NCBI GenBank assembly: GCA_016718825.1
Contig: JADKCL010000010.1
Span: 62,001-126,000, forward strand
DNA: 64,000 nt
From: Bacteroidota bacterium
GTDB taxonomy: Bacteria > Bacteroidota > Bacteroidia > J057 > JADKCL01
Direction: 5' to 3'
This document shows, one piece after another, positions 9,196-17,733 of the stretch (positions are counted from its first letter, which is position 1; every line of letters starts with the position of its first letter). The notes beneath the pieces were generated by a model. The model ran no database searches. It saw only the letters and a program-made list of their open reading frames with translations, and was not told the origin of the DNA. The position numbers were made by a program, and so were the translations under genes.

Positions 9196-10617
9196 TCAAT
9201 TCTCCGAACGCAATTCCAGCAAAACAACATTTTCCACGTGGCTCGTCTGCGGGAACATGTCTACCGGCTGCGAAATCAAAACGTCGTATTTCGCGCTGAG
9301 CAATTGCAAGTCGCGCGCTTGCGTCGCCGGATTACAGCTCACGTACACAATGCGCGGCGCCGCGATTTCCAACAATTGTTGCACCACAGGTTCGTCCATG
9401 CCCGCGCGCGGCGGATCGGTGACGATGACGTCGGGACGGCCTTCGCGAGCCACAAATTCGGGCTTCAAAATGTCTTTCAAATTGCCGGAATAGAAGCTCA
9501 AATGATTCAATCCGTTCAACTTGCAGTTTTCGTAGGCATCCTTGACGGCGGAATCGACATATTCCACCCCTACCACCTTGTCTGCCAAGTCATTGATATA
9601 GATCCCAATGCTGCCTGCACCACAATACAAGTCGTAAATAATCCCTGTTTTTTCGCCGACGAAGTCCCGTACGACATCGTACAGGCGCTTGGCTTGTGTA
9701 GTATTGGTTTGAAAAAAACTTGTCGGGCTGATGCGGTATTTCCAAGGGCCCAAATGCTCAATAATTGACGCATTTCCCTTCCAAATACGTGGCTCCAAAT
9801 CCGAAAAGGAGTCGTTCATTTTGGGATTGAAGATCCAGAGCAAGGACGTAATCTCCGGAAATTTGGCCGAAAGATGTTCAAAAAGGGCATTGACCGGTTC
9901 GATATCATCCTCTGCGACCAAAACCAGGACCATCAATTCGCCCGTTCCTTCACTTGTGCGAAACAAAACATTGCGGTAATAGCCGGTATGCGCCTTGATG
10001 TCGTACCATGTATCCTTGCGTGCACGTGTAAAATCACGGATTTCATTGCGGATGGCGTCGATCGCAGGCAGGTGCAAATGGCAGGTTTCAATCGGTATAA
10101 TCTTGTCAAAAAACCTTGCAACATGGTAGCCGAGAGCGCCATTCCATTCGATCGGTTCACCCTTTTGCATTTGCTCGGCCGGGACCCATTGTTTGTTGCT
10201 GAAGGTGAATTCGACTTTGTTGCGGTAATTAAAGGGCGAAAGGCAACCCAAAATCGGCCGCGCCTCCCCTACCTGCAGATGCCCGATGCGGCGCAAGGCC
10301 TCGGTGACTTGCCGCTCCTTGTAAAACAGCTGCTTTTCGTAGCTCAAATTTTGCCATTTGCAGCCGCCGCAATCCCCAAAATGCTGACAGGTCGCCGCCA
10401 CACGGTCTTCGGAAGGTTTGATCATCCGCTCGACGACGCCAACGGGAACCTTTTTTTCCTTGCCCGTCACACGCACGTCCACCAAGTCCCCCGGCACCGT
10501 TTTCTCCACAAAAACGACAAATTCGTCCTTGCGTCCAACGCCTTTGCCTTCGTGGGTGCAGTCGACGATGGGAACGGCTTCGACGATGTAGTGTTTCTTT
10601 TGGGGTTTTCTGGACAT
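9196..10617 (-). CDS. rlmD: 23S rRNA (uracil-C5)-methyltransferase, RlmD/RumA family
   Basis: A 473-residue SAM-dependent RNA methyltransferase. An N-terminal TRAM domain binds RNA; the cysteines in CQHFGDCGGCKWQ and a later CHLHLP form the Fe-S cluster site; YDLYCGAGSIGIY is the SAM-binding loop; and VSCNPATQARD carries the catalytic cysteine. The family methylates uracil in 23S rRNA (U1939 in E. coli); the exact target site here is inferred. The ATG at 10617 is chosen over an upstream TTG because a TACTTTTG -7 box lies at 10639-10646. Confidence 0.93.
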   Translation of the reverse strand: MSRKPQKKHYIVEAVPIVDCTHEGKGVGRKDEFVVFVEKTVPGDLVDVRVTGKEKKVPVGVVERMIKPSEDRVAATCQHFGDCGGCKWQNLSYEKQLFYKERQVTEALRRIGHLQVGEARPILGCLSPFNYRNKVEFTFSNKQWVPAEQMQKGEPIEWNGALGYHVARFFDKIIPIETCHLHLPAIDAIRNEIRDFTRARKDTWYDIKAHTGYYRNVLFRTSEGTGELMVLVLVAEDDIEPVNALFEHLSAKFPEITSLLWIFNPKMNDSFSDLEPRIWKGNASIIEHLGPWKYRISPTSFFQTNTTQAKRLYDVVRDFVGEKTGIIYDLYCGAGSIGIYINDLADKVVGVEYVDSAVKDAYENCKLNGLNHLSFYSGNLKDILKPEFVAREGRPDVIVTDPPRAGMDEPVVQQLLEIAAPRIVYVSCNPATQARDLQLLSAKYDVLISQPVDMFPQTSHVENVVLLELRSEN

Positions 10618-10638
10618 TTTCCGAACGATTTTGGGGGG

Positions 10639-10646
10639 CAAAAGTA
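10639..10646 (-). promoter_or_regulatory. -7 box for rlmD and the phosphodiesterase
   Basis: On the minus strand this reads TACTTTTG, matching TAnnTTTG, 21 nt before the rlmD ATG. It overlaps the alternative TTG start, which argues against that start. Confidence 0.5.
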
Positions 10647-10766
10647 CGAAGAAATTGGTCGGATTGGGCGAAATACGGTCTGCGGTTGAAGAATTCAGAT
10701 CAACCCAAAACGCCCCTTGCTTTTAGTCAGCCGGAGGCTGAATGCAGCATCGGCGTTGTGGCGGGA

Positions 10767-10820
10767 CGCCACCGCCTCTTCTATCTCGCCACCGCCTCTT
10801 CAATATCGCCACCGCCTCAA
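10767..10820. repeat. 20-bp tandem repeat, about 2.6 copies
   Basis: Three adjacent units begin CGCCACCGCCTC at 10767, 10787 and 10807, each 20 nt apart, with two mismatches between the first two units and decay in the third. The array lies in the gap upstream of rlmD and reaches the MFS transporter stop codon at 10817. Confidence 0.8.
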
Positions 10821-12154
10821 TCCACCTCAAAGTAGTTCAAGTCCTTGGAAAAGGTTTCCTTGACCATCAAAATCGCGAAGAGGGCGAGGCCCATGCAGAC
10901 GCCGCCGACGATCAGCGCGCTCCAGATGCTGCTGTCCAGCCATTTGGCGAGGGCGGCGAAGCTCAGCGTGATCGGGACGACCGCACCACGAACGAAGTTC
11001 GGGACCGTCGTCGTCACTGTGCTGCGAATGTTGGTGCCGAATTGTTCGCTGGCAATCGTGACAAAAATGGCCCAGTAGCCGGTTGCCGTGCCGAGGAGGA
11101 AACACATAAAATAATACATGTTGGGACTGATGCCATTCGAAAAGAAGAGGAACAGCACCATCAACAAGGTACTCATGCCTATGAAAATCATGACCACTTT
11201 TCGGCGGCTACGCATGAATTGGCTCAGCAAGCCACTCATCAGGTCGCCGAAACTGAGCCCGAGATAGGAAAACATCACGGCCGAGCCGTTGGTAATCGTC
11301 GCTTTTCCGGCCGCATCGACCAAGCCCAAGGCGGGGGCAAATGTGTCTTGCGAGAGCGACACGAGCACCCCGATGATAAACCAAATCGGCAAGCCGATCA
11401 TAATGCAATACAAGTATTTCAGCAGGTTGGCACGACTCCGAAACAGCATCAGGAAATCGCCTTTCTTCACCTTATTGGAGCTTTTCATGTCCTTGAACAT
11501 GCCCGATTCGAGGGTTCCCGCACGCAAAAACAGCAAGCCGAGTCCCAGCAAACCGCCCACGATGTACACCACCTGCCAGTTTTGGAAAGCGTAGCCGGTC
11601 AATTCGGTGAGGCCGCGCGCCATGGCTTGTCCATTGCTGCCGACCAAGGCGGCAAAAACAGCTCCCATTGCCCCGAATGTCACAATAATCATGGTACCGT
11701 AGCCGCGTTTTTCCTTGGACATCGTCTCCGAAACGAGCGTGATGCCTGCGCCCAATTCGCCAGCGAGACCGATACCTGCGATGACGCGAACAGCCGCATA
11801 GACATTGATGTCCAAGGTGAAGGCATTCACGACATTCGCCAGGGAATAAAGCAGAATGGAGCCGAACAGCACGGATTTCCGGCCTTGTTTGTCGCCCCAT
11901 ATTCCCCAAAGCAGGCCCCCGAGGAGCATGCCGGTCATTTGCATATTAAAAAGGTAGATGCCGGTTTCCTTGAGTTGATCGGGCGTCCAACCCATGTTTT
12001 TGACGGCATTGATGTATTCGAGGCTCTCCTTTTTGACGACGTTGAAGAGTACGAGGTCATAGATGTCGACGAAGTAGCCGAGCGAAGCCACGATGATGAG
12101 CATCCATTGTTGCCGCTGCGAAAACCAAGCCCTGTCTTTTCCTAGATCTTCCAT
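10817..12154 (-). CDS. MFS transporter, metabolite:proton symporter type
   Basis: A 445-residue inner-membrane carrier with about 12 hydrophobic segments. The loop after the second segment carries the MFS motif (GLLWGIWGDKQGRKSVLFGS), and a second related loop (SGLLSQFMRSRRK) starts the C-terminal half. VASLGYFVDIYDLVLF at the first segment and GYGTMIIVTFGAMGAVFAALVG resemble the sugar/metabolite:H+ symporter branch of MFS. The substrate is not predictable. The ATG at 12154 is preferred to an upstream frame extension that would enter the divergent promoter region. It is transcribed away from the aminopeptidase gene. Confidence 0.85.
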   Translation of the reverse strand: MEDLGKDRAWFSQRQQWMLIIVASLGYFVDIYDLVLFNVVKKESLEYINAVKNMGWTPDQLKETGIYLFNMQMTGMLLGGLLWGIWGDKQGRKSVLFGSILLYSLANVVNAFTLDINVYAAVRVIAGIGLAGELGAGITLVSETMSKEKRGYGTMIIVTFGAMGAVFAALVGSNGQAMARGLTELTGYAFQNWQVVYIVGGLLGLGLLFLRAGTLESGMFKDMKSSNKVKKGDFLMLFRSRANLLKYLYCIMIGLPIWFIIGVLVSLSQDTFAPALGLVDAAGKATITNGSAVMFSYLGLSFGDLMSGLLSQFMRSRRKVVMIFIGMSTLLMVLFLFFSNGISPNMYYFMCFLLGTATGYWAIFVTIASEQFGTNIRSTVTTTVPNFVRGAVVPITLSFAALAKWLDSSIWSALIVGGVCMGLALFAILMVKETFSKDLNYFEVD

Positions 12155-12222
12155 AGTTGTCGAAAAATGCAAAAACCTGAGCAAAAAGCAAGAAAAACCC
12201 CTTGTCAGCGTTGAGATTTTCG

Positions 12223-12250
12223 TTGCTTGGCCGAAATTGGATTATTTTCG
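12223..12250 (+). promoter_or_regulatory. Promoter for the M1 aminopeptidase gene
   Basis: TTG at 12223-12225, a 17-nt spacer, then TATTTTCG at 12243-12250, one mismatch from TAnnTTTG. The predicted transcript would begin only about 10 nt before the ATG at 12267, which supports that start codon. Confidence 0.45.
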
Positions 12251-12266
12251 CAGAAACTTCGATACA

Positions 12267-13916
12267 ATGCAAAAGCAGTTGTTTGTCCTTTTCCTCGCGT
12301 TGCTGACCGTCGGGACAGCTTGGAGCCAATCCGCAAATTTCTCGCGTGCAGATAGCCTTCGCGGGAGTCTGCGGCCGGAACGCACCTGCTATGACGTGAC
12401 GTTTTACGACCTCAAAGTCAAGGTTGATCCCACGACGAAGGCCATTTCGGGCAGCAATGAGATCCATTTCAAAGCAATCGCGGACTTCAGCAGCTTGCAG
12501 GTTGACCTGTTTGAGAACATGGGGCTTGACGAGGTGACATTCGAAGGGAACACGCTCAAAACCCGACGGGATGCGAATGCTGTTTTCATTGATTTTCCAA
12601 ATCCGGTGAAAGCGGGACAATCGGGAAAAATGATGGTACGGTATTCCGGGACGCCGACTGCAGCCGCGCATGCGCCTTGGGATGGCGGGTTTGTCTGGGA
12701 AAAGGACAGCAACGGCAAACATTGGGTCGGTGTCGCCTGCGAAGGTACGGGTGCAAGCCTTTGGTGGCCGAACAAGGATTATCTGGGGGACGAACCGGAT
12801 TCGATGCGGATCACCATCACCGCGCCCAAAGACCTGAAAGCAGTCGCCAATGGCAATCAGCGCAGCATCAAGGACATCGACGCCAATTGGACCGAAACCG
12901 AATGGTTTGTCTCCTACCCCATCAACAATTACAACGTCACGGTCAACATCGCCGACTACATTCAAATTCACGATACATTCCAAAATGCGTCCGGCACGCA
13001 TGATCTCGACTACTATGTATTGCGCGAAAATGAGGCCAAAGCCATCAAACAGTTTGCGCAGGTCAAGCCCATGATGCGCGTTTACGAACGCCGCTTTGGC
13101 GAATATCCCTTCTGGAAAGACGGCTACGCCTTGGTCGAAACGCATTATTTGGGCATGGAGCACCAAGGTGCGGTCGCCTACGGGAATCATTACCGTCCCG
13201 GTTACGACGGCTACGACCCCCTGAACCTGAAATTCGACTACATCATCATCCACGAAACCGGCCACGAATGGTGGGGAAACAGCGTCAGTTGCAAGGACCA
13301 CGCCGAACTGTGGATTCACGAAGGCTTCTGTACCTATGGGGAAGCTGTTTATGTCGAGGCCCTGTGGGACAAAGCCACAGCGATCCGGTATTTGCTCAAT
13401 CAACGCCCAAATATCACCAACATGAGTCCGATTGTGGGTCCTTTGGGAGTTAATTTCCAGGATTGGGCGGGCTCAGACATGTATTACAAGGGCGCTTGGA
13501 TGTTACATACGCTTCGCAATCAGGTGAATGACGACAAACTTTGGTGGGAAGCGCTCCACGATTTTGCCGTGGCATTCAAAATCAAAAACACGGATACGCA
13601 AGAGGTGATCGCTTGGTGGAACAACAAACTGGGCAAGGATTATACCTGGCTTTTCCGCGAATACCTTTACCATGCCAAGGCGCCCGTTTTGGTTTACGAA
13701 GCCAAGGCAAAAGGCAAAAATACCCAACTGAAAGTCCGTTGGGAGGCGAGCGAACCCGATTTCAGATTGCAGGTTCCGGTCGTTTTGGCGAATGGGGATT
13801 TGCAGTGGATCAGCCCTACGACCAAAAATCAAAAAATCACCGTGCCTGTGGCCTTTGCTGATTTCAAAATTGATGGCACTACTTGGTATGGGAAAATGCG
13901 GAATCTGAAAAAATAG
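12267..13916 (+). CDS. M1 family zinc aminopeptidase, exported, short form
   Basis: A 549-residue peptidase with a signal peptide (MQKQLFVLFLALL...WSQ). The zinc site is HETGHEWWG followed 18 residues later by the glutamate in WIHEGF, the M1 HExxH-x18-E pattern. The exopeptidase motif is GMEHQGA, a variant of GAMEN. The catalytic half is complete, but the protein ends soon after it, without the long helical C-terminal domain of PepN-type enzymes, so it belongs to the short M1 group frequent in Bacteroidota. Role inferred: periplasmic or secreted removal of N-terminal residues from peptides. It has no type IX sorting domain. Confidence 0.92.
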   Translation: MQKQLFVLFLALLTVGTAWSQSANFSRADSLRGSLRPERTCYDVTFYDLKVKVDPTTKAISGSNEIHFKAIADFSSLQVDLFENMGLDEVTFEGNTLKTRRDANAVFIDFPNPVKAGQSGKMMVRYSGTPTAAAHAPWDGGFVWEKDSNGKHWVGVACEGTGASLWWPNKDYLGDEPDSMRITITAPKDLKAVANGNQRSIKDIDANWTETEWFVSYPINNYNVTVNIADYIQIHDTFQNASGTHDLDYYVLRENEAKAIKQFAQVKPMMRVYERRFGEYPFWKDGYALVETHYLGMEHQGAVAYGNHYRPGYDGYDPLNLKFDYIIIHETGHEWWGNSVSCKDHAELWIHEGFCTYGEAVYVEALWDKATAIRYLLNQRPNITNMSPIVGPLGVNFQDWAGSDMYYKGAWMLHTLRNQVNDDKLWWEALHDFAVAFKIKNTDTQEVIAWWNNKLGKDYTWLFREYLYHAKAPVLVYEAKAKGKNTQLKVRWEASEPDFRLQVPVVLANGDLQWISPTTKNQKITVPVAFADFKIDGTTWYGKMRNLKK

Positions 13917-13961
13917 TCTCCCGCCCCGAACGAATTTGACACTAGATTCTGTTCAAAAGTA

Positions 13962-13992
13962 CAGTCCGAGCAAACATCGTTCACTCGGACTG
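13962..13992. other. Perfect hairpin without T-run
   Basis: A 9-bp perfect inverted repeat (13962-13970 with 13984-13992) and a 13-nt loop lie 45 nt after the aminopeptidase stop. No T-tract follows, so it is either a weak terminator or an mRNA 3' end structure. Confidence 0.5.
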
Positions 13993-14071
13993 CAATGAAT
14001 TGGGATTGTAACACCGTTGACTTCGCAATGCAATTCTGCATCTACGAATAGTTTTAGGCAGGGTACGATTG

Positions 14072-14563
14072 TCAGACAAAGAGTATTTGACAACCTGCAT
14101 CCCGTCCACGATTGTAGAAATCTCCGACCGTAAGCACGCCATCAAGATTGTCGATGAGGTCAGACTCTTTGAGGTGAAACATTTCCATCGCAAGCTTGCA
14201 TGCCCAAAGCTTTACGCCGGAGGCACTCAAAATTTCCAGGAATTCACCCACGCCGGGCATGTCTAATTTGTCCATCTCTTTTTTGAGCATGGTTGTCGCC
14301 AAAGCCTCCATGCCGGGGAGCCCACCGAGCAATGTTGGTATGTGCATGGCTGGATTTCCGACCGTAGCTACATGCAAATGCTCAAGCTTGCTTCTTTGAA
14401 TCGCCTCCAAACCGAAGAAAGTAAAAAACATCTCCGCTTCAATGCCTTCAGACCGGGCGCCATTGGCGAGGATGAAAGCAGCATATACGTTGTCAAGTGT
14501 GGCTTTGGAAAGGATGATGAGCATCCGTTTCAATCCACCTTCGTTGCCGTTGTTCTCGTTCAT
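14072..14563 (-). CDS. DsrE/DsrF-like sulfur-carrier protein
   Basis: A 163-residue protein of the DsrE/DsrF/DrsH-like family (COG2210 type, DsrE2/3-like). It starts with a typical LIILSKATLDNVYAAFILANGA segment and FFTFFGLEAI. The conserved cysteine that carries sulfane sulfur in this family is in KLWACKLAMEMF, and the C-terminal GDFYNRGRDAGCQILFV has a second cysteine. It is the third gene of the SQR-TusE-DsrE operon, starting 18 nt after the TusE-like stop. Inferred role: accepting persulfide sulfur and passing it to the TusE-like carrier. Start: the ATG at 14563; an ATG at residue 14 is possible. Confidence 0.85.
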   Translation of the reverse strand: MNENNGNEGGLKRMLIILSKATLDNVYAAFILANGARSEGIEAEMFFTFFGLEAIQRSKLEHLHVATVGNPAMHIPTLLGGLPGMEALATTMLKKEMDKLDMPGVGEFLEILSASGVKLWACKLAMEMFHLKESDLIDNLDGVLTVGDFYNRGRDAGCQILFV

Positions 14564-14581
14564 ACTATTGGAATTTGAAAA

Positions 14582-14890
14582 TTAAATACAGCTTGCGGGC
14601 TTTGGAATTCCGGCAATTTTGGATGCCGTTTTCAGTGGGCCTTGGGGAAAAAGGGCGTAAAACTCTTTGATGTCGACTACGCCACTGCCTCCCACCTTCC
14701 GGATGCTGAGTGCAACGTTGTTTTGGTGTTCCCTCTGAAGCCACTTCAAAACTTCCCAATGCCTTGGCGTCAGCGCAATATTGGACTCTGCTGCCAATGC
14801 CTCACTGACTTCCGGGGTCCATTGCGCAAAGTTGGTCAGGTATCCTTCCTGATTTACACTGATTACTTTTCCTGCGATTGTCTTTTCCAT
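14582..14890 (-). CDS. TusE/DsrC-family sulfur relay protein
   Basis: A 102-residue protein of the TusE/DsrC family. Landmarks are GYLTNFAQWTPEVSEALA, LTPRHWEVLKWLQ, the central FYALFPQGPLKTASKIAG, and the flexible C-terminal arm ending GIPKPASCI with the sulfur-carrying penultimate cysteine. DsrC of dissimilatory sulfur metabolism has a second cysteine 10-11 residues earlier; here that position is serine (TASK), so this is the single-cysteine TusE type. Its start lies 15 nt after the flavoprotein stop. It could relay sulfur for tRNA thiolation or act as a partner of the neighbouring SQR. Confidence 0.9.
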   Translation of the reverse strand: MEKTIAGKVISVNQEGYLTNFAQWTPEVSEALAAESNIALTPRHWEVLKWLQREHQNNVALSIRKVGGSGVVDIKEFYALFPQGPLKTASKIAGIPKPASCI

Positions 14891-14905
14891 AATGATATTT
14901 TGCAC

Positions 14906-16144
14906 TTAATCGAAATGTTTTCCTGATTCCTGCATGGTGGTGGACACGAATGGAATGTGGGTGCCTTTGAGCAACATATTCCAATAAATCCACCTGAATG
15001 CCATCTTGCCCATATGGTTCATCCGGCTCTCCTTGAGCAACCGCAATGGACCGACTCCCGGAAAGGGAAATGTACCTTCCACCGGCTCGTGGGTGTAATT
15101 GAAGTCGATCAGCAAGGCTTTGCCGTTTCCTGTTTCGACAAAACAGTTGGCGTGCCCGTCAAAATCTTCCTTCAAAGGCTCTCCTTTGGTATATCGAATG
15201 ATATTCTCCGTCAAAATTTCTGCTTCAAAGTGGGTTACCGAACCTGCTTTTGAAGCCGGAATGTCGGTGGCATCGCCCAATACAAAAACGTTGGCGAAAG
15301 CCTTGGATTGCAAGGTACCTTTATTCGTAGGGATGAAATTCAATTCATCTCCCATTCCAGACCTTGCGATCATCTCATCCCCTTTGTTGGTCGGGACCGT
15401 TACGAGCAAGTCAAACTCCAATTCCCGTCCGCCATAGTCCACGATCTTCTTTGCGTCATTGTCGACATGCTCGATTGCAAAATCGGACTCGATGTGAATG
15501 TTTTTGTCGGTGAGCAGGTGCGTCAAGGCCTCGGTGGCTTTGGGTTTTGTGAATGCGCCGCTCAAGGGGGTGACATAGGTGATTTCGACCTTGTCACGCA
15601 TGTGCTTGTTCTTGAAGAAGCTATCTGAAAGGAAAGAAAATTCCAATGGAGCCACGGGACATTTGATGGGCATTTCAGTCACATGGACGAGCAATTTGCC
15701 GCCTTCCCAATTTTTGAGTTTGTCTCTGAGGGCAAGCGCACCTTCGAAGGTATAAAAGTCAAAAACGGATTTCTGCCATTCCTTTCCTTTCATTCCCTCG
15801 GTTTCTTCCGGAGCGATTTTGCAACCCGTGGCAATAATCAAGATATCGAAATGCAAGCGATCGCCATTGGTCATCAAGACGTGGTTTTCAGCTGCGACAA
15901 TCCGGTCAATCCGATCTTTGATCAGGTTCACACCCTCCGGAATGAAGTCGGCAATGGGTTTGATGATATCTTCAGGACCATAGATCCCAAACGGTAAAAA
16001 CAAATATCCGGGCTGATAATAGTGTCCCTCCCGTTCGTCGACGATGTCGATTTCCCAATCGTAACGTGGCAAACGCTGCCGAAGATGGTTGGCCATCATC
16101 GTGCCTCCCGTTCCAGCTCCCAATATCAATATGCGACCTTTCAT
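14906..16144 (-). CDS. Sulfide:quinone oxidoreductase-like flavoprotein
   Basis: A 412-residue FAD-dependent oxidoreductase. It starts with a GRILILGAGTGGTMMANHL dinucleotide-binding motif; GHYYQPGYLFLPFGIY follows, then ATGCKIAPEE, MPIKCPVAPLEF, and the C-terminal FAD motif VFVLGDATDIPASKAGS. The CPVAP cysteine corresponds to a redox cysteine in SQR-family proteins. Related enzymes oxidise sulfide to sulfane sulfur and pass electrons to quinone at the membrane. The ATG at 16144 is chosen because a promoter lies at 16166-16193; a longer frame would start upstream of it. It is the first gene of an operon with TusE- and DsrE-like carriers, which supports a sulfur role. Confidence 0.88.
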   Translation of the reverse strand: MKGRILILGAGTGGTMMANHLRQRLPRYDWEIDIVDEREGHYYQPGYLFLPFGIYGPEDIIKPIADFIPEGVNLIKDRIDRIVAAENHVLMTNGDRLHFDILIIATGCKIAPEETEGMKGKEWQKSVFDFYTFEGALALRDKLKNWEGGKLLVHVTEMPIKCPVAPLEFSFLSDSFFKNKHMRDKVEITYVTPLSGAFTKPKATEALTHLLTDKNIHIESDFAIEHVDNDAKKIVDYGGRELEFDLLVTVPTNKGDEMIARSGMGDELNFIPTNKGTLQSKAFANVFVLGDATDIPASKAGSVTHFEAEILTENIIRYTKGEPLKEDFDGHANCFVETGNGKALLIDFNYTHEPVEGTFPFPGVGPLRLLKESRMNHMGKMAFRWIYWNMLLKGTHIPFVSTTMQESGKHFD

Positions 16145-16165
16145 ACAATTTTTGATTTCGATGAC

Positions 16166-16193
16166 CAAATCTATCGGCCGAGGAATGCCCCAA
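16166..16193 (-). promoter_or_regulatory. Promoter of the sulfur operon
   Basis: On the minus strand: TTG (16193-16191), a 17-nt spacer and TAGATTTG (16173-16166). The predicted start of transcription lies about 15 nt before the ATG at 16144. Confidence 0.55.
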
Positions 16194-16703
16194 ATTTGAC
16201 CCGTGACAGGTTTTTGAATGACTATCATCAGGAATTGCATCAACTTCGGCACGGGCGTACGAGGTTATTCTTGCAACATCCTAATCCACAGGCAATTGCG
16301 AAGTGCCCCTTTGACAGTTTGATTCTGTAACTATGGTTACATAAAGGTGAACTTTTGGATAGAATCAACGAGGGATTGGCTGGCCCTTGGTTCACGACGA
16401 CAAGATTTGACAACGACAGAAATGGGCTAATACCGGGAGCGTTGCACGATTTCATTTTCGTCGATTCTTCCGCGTCTGAAAGATTCTGCGGCAATTGCAA
16501 CCTTTTCGGCACTGGAAAGCGTCATCACTATAGGCTTGATTTGAGGAATAATTATCGATTTAGTGAACAGGCCGGGAAGGATTCAGCCATGAGAAGCTAC
16601 CTGCGCATCCAACAGGATTCGAGGATAATTTTCCCGTAAGAATCCGCTTGGAATAGAAGCAAACGAGGCCCAACCTGCAATCTGGCATTGCGTAAACAGA
16701 GGT
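16194..16703. other. Gene-poor stretch
   Basis: About 500 nt upstream of the sulfur operon. Short frames exist on both strands, but none has a convincing composition or start signal. I see no RNA gene, repeat or terminator in it. Confidence 0.45.
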
Positions 16704-16838
16704 ATGAAAACGCCACAAGATTTGTCCAACTTGCTTATTACGTCCAGCGGTCTGTTGGTTTTGCTGGCAGAACGCGATTTTGAAATCATGGGTGTCCGCG
16801 AAAATGGCGGCGACCTCAGCTTCAAAGTCCGAACATAA
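16704..16838 (+). CDS. Possible 44-residue small protein
   Basis: An ATG-to-TAA frame encoding MKTPQDLSNLLITSSGLLV followed by LLAERDFEIMGVRENGGDLSF and KVRT. The composition (balanced charge, a hydrophobic heptad, then a beta-like end) looks protein-like, and a terminator at 16894-16927 follows in the correct orientation. It is not recognised. It could also be the remnant of a longer gene. No -7 box is obvious immediately upstream. Confidence 0.35.
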   Translation: MKTPQDLSNLLITSSGLLVLLAERDFEIMGVRENGGDLSFKVRT

Positions 16839-16893
16839 TTGAATACAGTCATTGATTTGACTGCGTAGCTTTAGAATAGATTCGTTCAAAATA

Positions 16894-16927
16894 AAAAAGG
16901 CATCCGCGTGATTACGGATGCCTTTTT
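16894..16927. terminator. Bidirectional intrinsic terminator
   Basis: A-tract, GGCATCCG, an 8-nt loop, CGGATGCC and a T-tract form a symmetric hairpin. It serves the minus-strand DUF2807 gene ending at 16948 and any transcript arriving from the left. Confidence 0.85.
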
Positions 16928-16947
16928 CATTTGGGTCTTGCGACGAA

Positions 16948-17733
16948 TCAATCGACGTGCTGAACAGTTCCGGAGCCGGTGGTTGTCACGTTGACGGTTG
17001 GGGTACCTTTGTAACGGACATTGCCCGAACCTGAAATATTCACCGTCAGACTTTGTGCTGCATTGATTTCGCAGTTACCTGATCCTGAGATCGTGATACT
17101 TCCTGTTTGTGCAAACAAATCAAAGGCGAAGATGCTTCCTGAGCCAGTAATTTCAGCATCCAACGATCCGGCCAATCCCCGCAAACGCGTATCACCACTG
17201 CCGGTGATACTCGTATGCACGTCCTGCGCTTGTGTATACAAGCTAATGTCTCCTGAACCCGCAATGCTCGTCTCGACATGCGTGGCATTTGCAAGCAGTG
17301 AAATGCTGCCGGAACCCGCAATGGAAACCTTCAGGTTTTCTAGGCCTACAAAGGTGTCGGTTCCGGTGATGCTCCCGCTGCCGGCAATCGTGGCTTCTTT
17401 GAGTTCTGGAATTGTAATCTCGATGCTCAAATCCCCTTCTTTGCGTACACAATCGTCGAATTTGATTCGCCATACGCCATCTACTACGTTGCGCTCGATG
17501 TTGTCAATGATGTTTTGCGCTCCGGTGATTTTCACCTCTTGCACGTCGCCTTTGTGGATGACCACATCGCTCGCAATATCAAGCCGCACTCCTTGAAATT
17601 CGGGAACTGGAATGGTGACGGTAACATTGTCTCCTTTTGGGGCCATACAAAACGGACCGCCGTTGCAACCTGCAATTGCCAAGGCCAAGATGACCACAAG
17701 CATGGAAAGGGAACTAATTTTCAAATTTTTCAT
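16948..17733 (-). CDS. DUF2807 (head GIN domain) lipoprotein
   Basis: A 261-residue lipoprotein with signal MKNLKISSLSMLVVILALAIAGC, where AGC is the lipobox. The rest matches the DUF2807 'auto-transporter adhesin head GIN' domain: a repeating right-handed beta-helix with turn motifs AGSGSI, AGSGDI, TGSGD and SGSGN spaced roughly every 18-22 residues. Such proteins are widespread in Bacteroidota and are anchored in the outer membrane; their role is not established despite the adhesin-like name. The ATG at 17733 is chosen because it begins the signal peptide. Confidence 0.9.
   Translation of the reverse strand: MKNLKISSLSMLVVILALAIAGCNGGPFCMAPKGDNVTVTIPVPEFQGVRLDIASDVVIHKGDVQEVKITGAQNIIDNIERNVVDGVWRIKFDDCVRKEGDLSIEITIPELKEATIAGSGSITGTDTFVGLENLKVSIAGSGSISLLANATHVETSIAGSGDISLYTQAQDVHTSITGSGDTRLRGLAGSLDAEITGSGSIFAFDLFAQTGSITISGSGNCEINAAQSLTVNISGSGNVRYKGTPTVNVTTTGSGTVQHVD

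Noticed and set aside
10742..12145. Plus-strand frame of 467 codons rich in His, Gln and Glu
   Set aside because: It is the antisense of a transmembrane transporter, which typically gives such polar composition.
12057..13403. Long minus-strand frame (448 codons) across the aminopeptidase gene
   Set aside because: It is antisense to a gene with clear M1 catalytic motifs; its Phe/Val/Asp-rich composition is what a reverse reading of such a gene gives.
16560..16889. Minus-strand frame of 109 codons opposite the 44-residue candidate
   Set aside because: No start signal or recognisable content; it runs into the terminator region. The plus-strand candidate is favoured, though weakly.
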